Of a DNA stretch of 29,679 bases, positions 8,763 through 16,022 are shown piece by piece. Under the pieces are notes generated by a model that searched no databases, had not been told where the DNA came from, and saw only the letters and a program-made list of their open reading frames with translations. This DNA is from a virus. Position numbers and translations under genes: made by a program. The DNA lies in the IMG/VR virus record IMGVR_UViG_3300009788_002710, positions 1 to 29,679 of that record; one strand, written 5' to 3'. Every line of letters begins with the position of its first letter. The first letter of the stretch is position 1.

Positions 8763-10112
8763 CTAGACAGCCGGACCTTTGACTCGGGTCGTGCCGTCGA
8801 TGAAGACCACTTCGAAGACTTCGGGTTCGAAAACCTCGTAGCCAAAGTAGCCGTCCCACGAGATGCGGTACATACTCTCGAAGTCATCAACAGGGCCCGG
8901 TGTGTGAATTCGCGGCGGCTGGTTAACACCCATCACAACGCCGTCGTTCCCGCCAAGGAAGACAGCTGAATGGACATGACGAGCTTTCGTGACGTAGCCG
9001 TAAACGGTTCCGCCCAGGTCGGTGTCCATATCAAGCATGATGGGTTTGTCGAAGCTGAGACGGTCATTACCCGTATCAACAGCCACGACGCGCCGGTTGT
9101 GCAACGTCCCATCGTTCCAGTCCACGCCATCGGTAATACCGTAGGCGGCGGTCTGGTCGATATGGACCGTCACGATGTCGTTAACGGCGAAATTGGCGGC
9201 CTCGCCGGTGTTTACTTCCACATAGGGTGTGGCACCCGTTTGACCGACAGTCTTCACGCCGTCAATCACCGTTCCAAGAGCGCCATCCCCAGCAGAGACA
9301 GCAACCTTTAGTTCGGCAGTGAACGTGACTTCACCGGCATTCCACAGGGTCGCACGCGGTGTCTGTACCCAGCGGACTCCGCGATACGTGCCGACCTCGC
9401 CTCGGATGAGGCGTGTGGGGTCAGCATATTTCATGATGTCGACGAAAGCCGCCTGGTTCCCAGCTGCGTCGGCTTCACGCTTGATCTCGTAGATCACGCC
9501 AGGGGAAGTGATGCAGACAATGTTTCCCATCACGCCGTTTTGCTGCGAAGCGTAGGGAACGTTACGGTAGCTCATCCCCAGATGGATCTGGTCAATGAGT
9601 TCCGTCGAAAGCACCTGAGTTCCGTCGAGAACATCGAAGGAGGTACCCGACCCGTCACCGTAGACGGCAAAAGCGCCGCTAAGGAAAGCATTGCGGGCCA
9701 GCATGTCCATCACGTCAACCATGTGTGAGCCGAGGCCCTGGTTAACGATCCGACGCAGACCAGCAACGGCATTCTTCTGCCAGTAGGTGATCGAGTCGTC
9801 GTATTTGTGGTAGCTCAACTTCCCGCCGTAACGGTTGAAGTTGATAGTGCGCTGGAACGAGTCAACCCAGCTGGATGCCATCCACAGGTCACGCAGCCCC
9901 AGCGTGTCGAAGTTGCCGTGCGGGGGCAGGAGGCTTGTGATATGCATCGCGGTTGTGTTGACGTTCCCCGCCAGATTGAACTGGTTGGTCACGTAGCGTC
10001 CGTAGACGGCCTGCTCCAGAAAGATTTCCCGGAGAATTGGGTCGTACCACTCGCGCTGATTCTTGTCTACGCCGGACCACGGATTGTCCGGATAGTTGAC
10101 ATCAAAAGTCAT
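8763..10112 (-). CDS. Major capsid protein, HK97 fold (N4-gp56-like)
   Basis: A 449-aa protein located after the scaffold candidate. The N-terminal region has YDPILREIFLEQAVYGRYVT, then INFNRYGGKLSYHKYDDSIT and RRIVNQGLGSHMVDVMDML and ARNAFLSG. This is the pattern of the N4-gp56 type of HK97-fold capsids, in which the long helix follows the E-loop strands. A beta-rich insert at about residues 265-370 (KTVGQTGATPYVEVNTGEAA, NDIVTVHIDQ) probably forms a surface or insertion domain. The C-terminus (FEVVFIDGTTRVKGPAV) is the usual late strand. Spacing to neighbours is a few nt to 28 nt. Confidence is high for capsid, moderate for the subfamily. Confidence 0.8.
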   Translation of the reverse strand: MTFDVNYPDNPWSGVDKNQREWYDPILREIFLEQAVYGRYVTNQFNLAGNVNTTAMHITSLLPPHGNFDTLGLRDLWMASSWVDSFQRTINFNRYGGKLSYHKYDDSITYWQKNAVAGLRRIVNQGLGSHMVDVMDMLARNAFLSGAFAVYGDGSGTSFDVLDGTQVLSTELIDQIHLGMSYRNVPYASQQNGVMGNIVCITSPGVIYEIKREADAAGNQAAFVDIMKYADPTRLIRGEVGTYRGVRWVQTPRATLWNAGEVTFTAELKVAVSAGDGALGTVIDGVKTVGQTGATPYVEVNTGEAANFAVNDIVTVHIDQTAAYGITDGVDWNDGTLHNRRVVAVDTGNDRLSFDKPIMLDMDTDLGGTVYGYVTKARHVHSAVFLGGNDGVVMGVNQPPRIHTPGPVDDFESMYRISWDGYFGYEVFEPEVFEVVFIDGTTRVKGPAV

Positions 10113-10140
10113 GATTCTTCTCCTTGAGGCCGAGCCTGAA

Positions 10141-10341
10141 CTACTGCACCGTTCTGAGAGATACCAGGCGGTGTAGAGGAATAACCATGGTAAAGTTTTC
10201 CCCGCCCGCTTTGTTCTCCCAGACCGTCACCGACTGCTCGTTTTGACGATAGCCCACGTTGGGGCCGGTCAATTCAAGAGTGATGTTTGCATCGTTCTGG
10301 TCTCGATAGACTACAACGATAGATTTCTGCTTAGGATTCAT
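10141..10341 (-). CDS. Small protein between scaffold and capsid, unknown
   Basis: A 66-aa protein starting MNPKQKSIVVVYRDQND. The ATG at 10341 is chosen because AAGGA lies 7 nt upstream; a TTG start 36 nt earlier has no better site. The sequence is beta-rich with an acidic/polar mix (ITLELTGPNVGYRQNEQ, NFTMVIPLHRLVSLRTVQ). The position between scaffold and capsid genes suggests a capsid decoration or assembly factor, but no family is recognised. Confidence 0.55.
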   Translation of the reverse strand: MNPKQKSIVVVYRDQNDANITLELTGPNVGYRQNEQSVTVWENKAGGENFTMVIPLHRLVSLRTVQ

Positions 10342-10388
10342 CAGCCATTCCTTCCAGCTGTCAAACCCCGTCCTCAAGGGCTACTGTG

Positions 10389-11105
10389 TTACTTCTCTGC
10401 TTTCGCTAGTACCTTCTCCTGCGCCATCAAGTAAGCACGGTTGGTCTTCACGTATTCGTCACTTCCGGGGTTGAGATTCATCAACTTCTGAAACAAATCT
10501 TCAACGCTTTCGGTAACTCCGGTCGACCCTCCGGCTGGAGACGCGGGTGTAGCCCCAGACAGGGTTTCATCTAACTCACCCTGATTGCCCCCGCCAAACT
10601 GAGTGCGGAGACGTGTTAGATGGTCGGTTAAAGCATCGCCTTCCAACGTGTCAACTCCGAGCATCAACCCATCGTCTAAGAGGGGCAGCAGGTCCGGGAA
10701 ATCTTTCGCAACAACGCCGCGGAGTTCACCGTGACGTACATTGCGCTCATTAATCTCCCGAAGTTGCACTATTTCCGCCCGTGCCTCTTTGAGGTCAGAC
10801 GGTGTAGATGCAAGGGCCGCTAACTGTTCGTTAGAAGCGGTGAGTTGCTCTTGTTGCGTGACAACTTGGTCACGGAACTGTTTGGCAACTCCCTGAGAAC
10901 CATGGAACTTACGTTCCCAATCGACTCCATCAACGTCTTTCAACGGTGCGTCCTCCAGGGGAGGGGGCGGGGGATCGATCTTCTGTAATGTTACCTTGGC
11001 TGGTTCAGGATCTACTGGGGCAGGCGGCGGCGGGGGCGCGGGCGGCTCCGGTACTTCTGGAGCGGCAGGCGGGGCCGGTGTCGTGTTCTCAGCATCTTTT
11101 CCCAT
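10389..11105 (-). CDS. Putative capsid scaffolding protein
   Basis: A 238-aa protein with a start at ATG 11105 (MGKDAENTTPAPP), supported by AAGGAGAAGGT upstream. Residues about 8-55 are extremely proline-rich. The middle is a long predicted coiled coil (VVTQQEQLTASNEQLAALAS and EARAEIVQLREINERNVRHG). The C-terminus is short, basic and helical (AYLMAQEKVLAKAEK), as in scaffolds that touch the capsid shell. It lies between portal and capsid genes, which is the standard scaffold position. No protease motif (Ser-His-Asp) is seen, so a fused maturation protease is not supported. Confidence 0.7.
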   Translation of the reverse strand: MGKDAENTTPAPPAAPEVPEPPAPPPPPAPVDPEPAKVTLQKIDPPPPPLEDAPLKDVDGVDWERKFHGSQGVAKQFRDQVVTQQEQLTASNEQLAALASTPSDLKEARAEIVQLREINERNVRHGELRGVVAKDFPDLLPLLDDGLMLGVDTLEGDALTDHLTRLRTQFGGGNQGELDETLSGATPASPAGGSTGVTESVEDLFQKLMNLNPGSDEYVKTNRAYLMAQEKVLAKAEK

Positions 11106-11121
11106 ATTGTTACCTTCTCCT

Positions 11122-12819
11122 TTAGTCGGTGTCAAGTATGGCGACAGGTGGTTGGTTGTCAACAATGGGCTCACTGTGGTCTATACCCCCGGCATCACTG
11201 CCCTCCGGGAGAACTTCCTGCATGAGCTTAGTCCATTCAATGATTCTATCGAGCTCGTCTTCGACATCTGGAATGTCGCCAAATTCTTCCAGGGCCAGCT
11301 GCGGTGAAGCGAGTTTCGCCTGAGTTCTCAGAACCATTTCGTTAACTGTTGATTCGCGGTCACGCGGTATCATCGGCATCCAACTTTGCGTTACCAGGAA
11401 CCGGTGGAACACATCCTCGGGTATCTCGATATTGAGGCCCTTCAGGGGGGTTGAACTCAAATGGGCCCTCACCATACGAATGATGATTTGGGCGCTTTGG
11501 TTCAGTCCGTCTGTCCAGTGATCTCGTTCTGCCCGAGCGTGGGATGTAGAGGGCCACATCTTAATAGCGAGCGTCAAAGCACTGCGCTGCGAACCTTCGT
11601 CCTCGCCAAATGCCGTTGGCGAAACATGCCCCTCGCGGAGCAAGTTGTCCCAAAGTTCGTCCGTGTACCCCATCAACGCCGGTGAATACTGAGGCGGGTC
11701 CTCAGAGAAAACATCAGGTGGATTTTTTGAGGTCGGAGGAGTTTTGCCAAGATCCACAGCTTGAACGCCCTCATCTAAAACCCGCATACTTATATTCCCA
11801 ACGTCTCTCATGTATCTTTTGCGATGAACTGTTTTACGAATGGCGTCGCCCTTATCGGCCATTCGCGCATTATATTCCAACATTAGTCCCTCGATGTCTT
11901 CTACCATCGAGCTACCATAAAAGTTCCCCTCGCGCAGGTGGGGGATATAGACGAACGGTACAATACCAAAGGGGTTCGGAAGATCCTTAAAGGTCACTTC
12001 CTTTGTTTTGCCATTGGCCTCCATTTTAGAGGTCAGGGGTTCTCCGTCCAGGTAAATGCTGTACTGATCCTTAGTCCAGTGCTCGGTGTAAAGAACCATC
12101 GCTTCTGATCCTTCATGACCATACATAGCTCTGGCGGCTGCGCTGGTGATTTGATAGACGACATATCCTTCCAGAAGGTCCCAATAGTTATCGTTATTCC
12201 AAATAGGTAGAAAGAAGTCAGGGCTGATCGTCTGAATGAGTATAGGAATCCGTAGGTCGTCTCTTTGCGGCTGCCACTTGAACTGGAAGACACAGCCACC
12301 CAGAAATTGGGAGAGCGTCCCGTTTTCTCTTTGTATCGAGCGTCCATTTGATTGCACCCACACTTCGTTCACAATAGTGGAGAGAATTTCTGCCACCATT
12401 TTATCATGCTTACGGTTCGGGCTGTCCTGCTTTTCTTCGAGGTCCGCAACGGTCAGTCCCTTGCGCGGTCGCCAGTTGGACGTGACGAGGGCGGTGTCGT
12501 TGTCAGGCACTTCACCGAAGAGTAGGGCGGAGTGCTTGCGGGCAAAGTTGCGCGTTGCATTTAGATGCAGCGGGAACTTCGGAATGGCAACGCCGCGCTT
12601 TGTTTCGGCAATAACGCTGTTGAGGGCCTCGCCGGTGAACCAGTCCCAGTAACGCAAATAGCGATCTTCCTGTGCCTGCCAAAGGGCAGTGGGGAAGTCG
12701 CGTGGGAGTTGGTCCGTAGTGAATGCCGTAGAGATGGCGGTCGTTGCGGCGTTCGCTCTGGCTTCATTGGCTCCTGGCAAGGTTGAAAACGTCCCTGAGA
12801 GCAGGTGGGTGTGCGCCAT
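11122..12819 (-). CDS. Portal protein
   Basis: A 565-aa protein. Features fitting a portal (dodecameric DNA channel at the capsid vertex): an N-terminal region with YLRYWDWFTGEALN and NATRNFARKHSALLFGE, the central block VPFVYIPHLREGNFYGSSMV and EDIEGLMLEYNARMADKGDA (typical portal stem-side motif with a helix following GxS), and a long helical C-terminus (STVNEMVLRTQAKLAS, EDELDRIIEWTKLMQEVLPE). It is the first gene after a sigma-70 promoter and precedes scaffold and capsid. Its ribosome binding site is weak (GGATATGCC before ATG). Confidence 0.85.
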   Translation of the reverse strand: MAHTHLLSGTFSTLPGANEARANAATTAISTAFTTDQLPRDFPTALWQAQEDRYLRYWDWFTGEALNSVIAETKRGVAIPKFPLHLNATRNFARKHSALLFGEVPDNDTALVTSNWRPRKGLTVADLEEKQDSPNRKHDKMVAEILSTIVNEVWVQSNGRSIQRENGTLSQFLGGCVFQFKWQPQRDDLRIPILIQTISPDFFLPIWNNDNYWDLLEGYVVYQITSAAARAMYGHEGSEAMVLYTEHWTKDQYSIYLDGEPLTSKMEANGKTKEVTFKDLPNPFGIVPFVYIPHLREGNFYGSSMVEDIEGLMLEYNARMADKGDAIRKTVHRKRYMRDVGNISMRVLDEGVQAVDLGKTPPTSKNPPDVFSEDPPQYSPALMGYTDELWDNLLREGHVSPTAFGEDEGSQRSALTLAIKMWPSTSHARAERDHWTDGLNQSAQIIIRMVRAHLSSTPLKGLNIEIPEDVFHRFLVTQSWMPMIPRDRESTVNEMVLRTQAKLASPQLALEEFGDIPDVEDELDRIIEWTKLMQEVLPEGSDAGGIDHSEPIVDNQPPVAILDTD

Positions 12820-12855
12820 GGCATATCCATATTGGGTTGTTGAGCTTACTTTAAT

Positions 12856-12885
12856 ATTGTAGGCGCGTCACAGTGAATTTGTCAA
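12856..12885 (-). promoter_or_regulatory. Sigma-70 promoter for portal/capsid operon
   Basis: On the minus strand TTGACA (12880-12885) is separated by 18 nt from TACAAT (12856-12861). Transcription would start near 12849 and the first gene is the portal at 12819. The TGA inside TTGACA is the stop codon of the integrase gene, so promoter and gene end are fused. Confidence 0.7.
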
Positions 12886-13829
12886 GCACGTATGGGGAGG
12901 TCCAGGAGCTTAAATGCTTCCCGTTTAGCCTTTTCGTCACGCATATCATAGCGGGCAGTTGTCGAAAGATTGGCATGGCCGGCAATTTTGGCTACCGTTC
13001 CGAGGTCTACACCCTTCTCCAACAAGTTGGTAAAACACGTTCGACGGAGGTCATGGGGGGTAAACTTCTCCATTCCAAGAACTTTCTGTGCGCGCCGCAA
13101 AACATGGTAAGGGGTGTGGTTCGGCATCTTCTCACCGCTGTACTCTCCACGAGCTTTGGTGAGAGCACGGGCGAAAAGGGGATCGGCCCCGGCACAGTCA
13201 TCGTGCAAGCCCACCCAAATAATCATGGTATCAAGCATTATTCCGTATAGGTAGACGAAGCGTTCTTTATTGCCCTTGCCGTGTATCAGCAACTTCCCCA
13301 GCCGCCCGTTCCAGTCGCCAAAGGTAAGATCGCACAACTCGCCGCGCCGCAGGCCGGCATAATACATGATCGCAATCATTACAAAGTTCCTGGCTTCCGC
13401 GTATGTTTCGCCCCCCTGGAAATGTTCCAGTATCTCGATAATATCCTCACGATCCACAAGGCGGCCACTCTGTACACGGCTGCCCTTGATGTCGGGAATA
13501 TCCGATATGCGGAAGTAGGTGTCGGAGTCTATCAGACTCAGCCGCCACGATTCCTTCAACACTGCGCGCAAGGCCGCAAGGTATCGGTTGGCCGTAAGGA
13601 GCTTATACCGCCTTCCCAGTTCGGCACGCAATACCTGAATCATGAGTCGATCCAACTTATGCCAGGGAAGTGTTATTGCCGACGCCTCCTCCGAGTCGGA
13701 GATGATTACCGCCATACTGTTCAGGGCGCTGAGTTGCACTCGCCTTGAACTCGTACTCAGACCAGCCAGATACCCCAGAACCGCATTCGCCGGTTCAGAA
13801 GTTGATGTTAATTTCAATGCTCGGGACAT
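12882..13829 (-). CDS. int: Tyrosine recombinase/integrase
   Basis: A 315-aa protein from ATG 13829, chosen for GGGGAGG upstream; longer frames exist up to 13934 but overlap the previous gene more. The N-terminal part (residues about 10-110) is a helical SAM-like DNA-binding domain, and the C-terminal part is the catalytic domain. Catalytic residues visible: R161 in AGLRRGEL, K185 in HGKGNKER, H259 and R262 in HDLRRT, H285 in GHANLS, and Y294 in TTARYD. The set is complete, so the enzyme should be active in site-specific recombination. It is encoded inside the minus-strand block, between small genes and the portal, and overlaps the upstream gene by 35 nt. A XerC/D-like resolvase role is an alternative to lysogenic integration. 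Confidence 0.9.
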   Translation of the reverse strand: MSRALKLTSTSEPANAVLGYLAGLSTSSRRVQLSALNSMAVIISDSEEASAITLPWHKLDRLMIQVLRAELGRRYKLLTANRYLAALRAVLKESWRLSLIDSDTYFRISDIPDIKGSRVQSGRLVDREDIIEILEHFQGGETYAEARNFVMIAIMYYAGLRRGELCDLTFGDWNGRLGKLLIHGKGNKERFVYLYGIMLDTMIIWVGLHDDCAGADPLFARALTKARGEYSGEKMPNHTPYHVLRRAQKVLGMEKFTPHDLRRTCFTNLLEKGVDLGTVAKIAGHANLSTTARYDMRDEKAKREAFKLLDLPIRA

Positions 13830-14379
13830 TGACTGCCTCCCCGTTTCCATACTCATCAATCGGGAGAAAGCAAATGGGCGTGCCAGTTTTGTTATATACC
13901 GCCAAGCATATATAGTGCCCACGCCCCGGTTCATCGAACTGGAACGTTGGAAACGTTATACGGCCCCCCTCGGCTTTGTAGGGTATTGCCTCTACCCCCG
14001 CCGCAAATTTGCGGACTACATGGAGGGTCTGCAAGGGGAAGAGAGCGGCCTCGGCAAAGACAGTATCGGACTCGACCTTCTTTCCTCGGCGCGGGATAGA
14101 GATTACTCTCTCGTTGATGAAGACAAACTGGCTTCGAGAATACTGGCCGTCATGCATCTGGGCTGCTTTCGGCGAGTCGAACATAACAAAGGAATCGAAG
14201 GTATCTTCCAAATTTAATGGGCGAACGAGCTCCAACAACCACTCGGTCTCAGAGACGGTGACTCTCTTAACGTGGTGTGGAATATCATCCTTTGCGAAGA
14301 TTCCCACCGAAAGTTCAACGGCATTCTCAGTGAGACCCCTAACCATCAGGTCAATAGCGGCGTCAGTCAAGCGTTGCAT
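13795..14379 (-). CDS. Hypothetical protein
   Basis: A 194-aa protein with GGAGGA upstream of its ATG at 14379. It has no transmembrane segment. The N-terminus (MQRLTDAAIDLMVRGLTENA) is helical, followed by mixed alpha/beta sequence with VIYNKTGTPICFLPI-like strands near the C-terminus (CLAVYNKTGTPICFLPIDEY). No recognised family. Overlaps both neighbours (17 nt upstream, 35 nt into the integrase gene), showing tight co-translation. Confidence 0.6.
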   Translation of the reverse strand: MQRLTDAAIDLMVRGLTENAVELSVGIFAKDDIPHHVKRVTVSETEWLLELVRPLNLEDTFDSFVMFDSPKAAQMHDGQYSRSQFVFINERVISIPRRGKKVESDTVFAEAALFPLQTLHVVRKFAAGVEAIPYKAEGGRITFPTFQFDEPGRGHYICLAVYNKTGTPICFLPIDEYGNGEAVNVPSIEININF

Positions 14380-14749
14380 AGTGTTCCTCCAGTGCTATTT
14401 CCAGGATCTTATACAGCGTGTGGATTGGGGCTCCCCGTAATCCAGCAATGCCGCCCTGGTAGTTATGGTCCGTCAACCACTCGTCAATGCGCTCGTATGT
14501 CCGAATATAGCCGCAGGCGTCAAGAGGGTTGTCATCATCGTGCAACCAGCTTTCTCGTGCGGCCTTTACATCTACCATCATCCAAGGTACGTCCTCAAGA
14601 TCGACGTACTCACCCTTTCTCAGTTTGCCCCGCGCCTGTAGCCGCGAAGTCCAGCGCAGGGCAGTCAGCGTGAAATTGATGATTGGATGTCCATACCTCT
14701 TCTGGCGATCTTCACTCGTCACTTTCTCGGCTCGGATTAATATGCTCAT
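14363..14749 (-). CDS. DUF6378-like protein
   Basis: A 128-aa protein from the ATG at 14749 (MSILIRAEKVTSEDRQKRYG), supported by GGGAGGG upstream. The motif order ...AEKVTSEDRQKRYGHPIINF, TALRWTSRL, LEDVPWMMVDVKAARESWL, then DNPLDACGYIRTYERIDEWL is close to the phage family I know as DUF6378: (D)RQKxYGHPxxNFxxxAxLW, then MMxxxKxAR and DNxxDxAGY. The function of that family is not known to me; its conserved H, D, N and R residues suggest a nucleotide-related helical bundle. The pattern match is good. Confidence 0.65.
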   Translation of the reverse strand: MSILIRAEKVTSEDRQKRYGHPIINFTLTALRWTSRLQARGKLRKGEYVDLEDVPWMMVDVKAARESWLHDDDNPLDACGYIRTYERIDEWLTDHNYQGGIAGLRGAPIHTLYKILEIALEEHYATLD

Positions 14750-15188
14750 ATTCCATCCCTCCCAGTTGTCCAAACATATAGGGCGTTCCAGCCTTCTTGG
14801 TCTCTTCGATAATCATCGTTGATAGCCACGGCACATCTTCGAGCATGACCAAAACATTCTGCATGTAGACATGGACACCGCCATCCAAGCGCGGACACAT
14901 CTGAACTATGTGGATAACACCACCTTTAACTGGGGTTAACGTGAGATCGGTCTGGATGGCAATGGGCCGCAAAAGAACCCAGGTGAGGCTCAAATCCACA
15001 AAGGGGCCGACGCCTGGTGCGTAAAGCATAGGGTCGGAGGAAAGGTTCTGGAACTTTGCTGCAACGAGGTCAACATCGTCGGGCGGGGCCCCAGCTTCGA
15101 GAAGGGCATTCTTGAAGTTGGGTGTCGCTCCCAAGAGAGTTATCTCCTGTGTGACAAACAACTTGTCTACTGATTGTTGCTCAGTCAT
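14712..15188 (-). CDS. Hypothetical protein
   Basis: A 158-aa soluble protein with AGGAGAA upstream of its ATG. It contains hydrophobic strands (VDLSLTWVLLRPIAIQ, GGVIHIVQMCPRLDGG) and a C-terminal helix with KKAGTPYMFGQLGGMEYEH. No family recognised. It is the first protein gene after the tRNA cluster and overlaps the DUF6378-like gene by 38 nt. Confidence 0.55.
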   Translation of the reverse strand: MTEQQSVDKLFVTQEITLLGATPNFKNALLEAGAPPDDVDLVAAKFQNLSSDPMLYAPGVGPFVDLSLTWVLLRPIAIQTDLTLTPVKGGVIHIVQMCPRLDGGVHVYMQNVLVMLEDVPWLSTMIIEETKKAGTPYMFGQLGGMEYEHINPSRESDE

Positions 15189-15227
15189 TCGTTCTCCTAT
15201 TGGTACCCTAATGGTTCACTTTTAACA

Positions 15228-15299
15228 AGCCGACGCCAGGACTCGAACCCGGACACGTAGGTTACAAACCCACTGCTCTTCCCGTTGAGCTACACCGGC
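15228..15299 (-). tRNA. tRNA-Thr (anticodon TGT)
   Basis: A full cloverleaf is readable. Acceptor GCCGGTG pairs with CGTCGGC with two G-T pairs, the D arm is GCTC/GAGC, the anticodon arm is GTGGG-TTTGTAA-CCTAC (anticodon TGT), and the T arm is CCGGG-TTCGAGT-CCTGG. The discriminator base is T and CCA is not encoded. Predicted to read ACA threonine codons. Confidence 0.85.
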
Positions 15300-15304
15300 A
15301 TTGT

Positions 15305-15366
15305 GGACCGTCCCCGCAAAGTGATCGCTACGAGCTTCTCTGTCGCCTCGACCACTGGGACGGCCC
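15305..15366 (-). ncRNA. Structured hairpin element between tRNAs
   Basis: The minus strand can fold GGGCCGTCCC (15366-15357) with GGGACGGTCC (15314-15305), a 10-bp stem with one G-U pair, and inside it GTGGTCG (15355-15349) with CGATCAC (15327-15321), a 7-bp stem with one G-U pair. The remaining loop is about 21 nt. It sits between tRNA-Ala and tRNA-Thr and has no open reading frame of its own. Function unknown. Confidence 0.55.
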
Positions 15367-15493
15367 TTCACCGCACCCTCCGTTATGGCCCAGGAGCTAC
15401 CTGTGGCGAGAACAACGGACGAAGTGCGACACTCAGGCGAACAGCCGACCTTGCTTAAAAACGGGAGCTTCCGTAGATACTTGTTCACCCTAG

Positions 15494-15566
15494 TGGACCC
15501 GACAGGATTCGAACCTGCTCCCTCCGCCTTGCAAAAGCGGCGCTCTCCCTATTGAGCTACAAGCCC
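15494..15566 (-). tRNA. tRNA-Ala (anticodon TGC)
   Basis: A full cloverleaf is readable. Acceptor GGGCTTG/CGGGTCC, D arm GCTC/GAGC, anticodon arm CCGCT-TTTGCAA-GGCGG (anticodon TGC), T arm GCAGG-TTCGAAT-CCTGT, discriminator A. CCA is not encoded. Several G-T pairs in the acceptor make it less stable than typical. Confidence 0.85.
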
Positions 15567-15571
15567 GTGTA

Positions 15572-15634
15572 CCGTACCAGGAACCGATTACGCTTGGGTT
15601 TTCCCCTGGCTCCTCATTCGAATTCCTGATACGG
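15572..15634 (-). ncRNA. Structured hairpin element between tRNAs
   Basis: CCGTATCAGGAA (15634-15623) pairs over 12 bp with TTCCTGGTACGG (15583-15572), with a single G-U. The 39-nt loop contains an additional GGGG-AAAA-CCC mini-hairpin. Smaller hairpins occupy the rest of this spacer: ATCGC/GCGAT near 15667-15686 and GAGC/GCTC near 15693-15706. No coding potential. Confidence 0.5.
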
Positions 15635-15730
15635 CAATCACTCGACGGCAGCGGATCTCCCCTTTTATCGCGCCTCATATTGCGATCCCTCAGAGCTAGC
15701 AGGCTCAAGATAGGGTGCTCATGAGGTCTT

Positions 15731-15808
15731 TTATAGCGCCGGGACTCGAACCCGGGTATCCATTCGCCCCTACAAGGGCTAACCCGTAGAGGAGTTTCAC
15801 CGTCTATT
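15731..15808 (-). tRNA. tRNA-like gene, irregular (possibly Tyr GTA)
   Basis: The T arm is perfect (CCGGG-TTCGAGT-CCCGG). The acceptor strands ATAGACG and CGCTAT pair only with one bulged A. A weak D arm can form (AAC/GTT). The anticodon region makes GCCC-TTGTAG-GGGC, a 4-bp stem with a 6-nt loop carrying GTA after a T. The region can also fold as a long hairpin CCTCTAC/GTAGGGG. It could be a decaying tRNA-Tyr or a tRNA mimic; isotype is not secure. Confidence 0.45.
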
Positions 15809-15821
15809 GACTTTCGGTACG

Positions 15822-15843
15822 ATCACAGACCCTAGGATGTGAC
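15822..15843 (-). ncRNA. Small hairpin between tRNA-like genes
   Basis: GTCACA pairs with TGTGAT (6 bp with one G-U) around a 10-nt loop. It is weaker than the other spacer hairpins and could be chance; it is listed because it occupies the same kind of position. Confidence 0.3.
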
Positions 15844-15853
15844 TCGCACCTAA

Positions 15854-15938
15854 AGGACTCGGCAGGTTTCGAACCTGCGACCTCATCTGCACTTCAGTAC
15901 CGAGCAAGTGCCACGCTCTACCCCTGAGCTACGAGTCC
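15854..15938 (-). tRNA. tRNA-like gene with enlarged anticodon arm
   Basis: Acceptor GGACTCG/CGAGTCC is perfect, the D arm GCTC/GAGC is perfect, and the T arm GCAGG-TTCGAAA-CCTGC is perfect. Between the D stem and the variable loop there are about 13 extra nt: GCACTT and AAGTGC form a 6-bp stem around an 11-nt loop (GCTCGGTACTG), so no normal 7-nt anticodon loop exists. The rest of the molecule is under clear constraint. An insertion in the loop, an intron or a tRNA mimic are possible. Isotype cannot be read. Confidence 0.55.
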
Positions 15939-15961
15939 TTGTGATTCATTTTAACCTGCGC

Positions 15962-16001
15962 GGGTGGCCGCCGAGGGGAGCTTATCCCCCTCGGTCCACC
16001 C
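15962..16001 (-). ncRNA. Very stable two-part hairpin between tRNA-like genes
   Basis: On the minus strand GGGTGG (16001-15996) pairs with CCACCC (15967-15962), and inside it CCGAGGGG (15994-15987) pairs perfectly with CCCCTCGG (15978-15971) around the loop GATAAGCT. A single A and a CGG bulge separate the two helices. No U-tract follows, so it is not an intrinsic terminator. Confidence 0.6.
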
Positions 16002-16022
16002 ATGGCTTATCTCTTGGTCGTG

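Noticed and set aside
10342-10377. TTGACA on the minus strand near 10360 as promoter for the 66-aa gene
   Set aside because: The matching -10 would be ATGAAT overlapping the start codon of the gene; poor match.
15461-15474. ACGG...CCGT hairpin followed by TTTTT on the minus strand
   Set aside because: The stem is only 4 bp, too weak for a confident terminator; it may still be part of the structured spacer.
15222-15708. Open frames across the tRNA cluster (88 and 72 aa)
   Set aside because: They read straight through tRNA genes and hairpins and have no ribosome sites.
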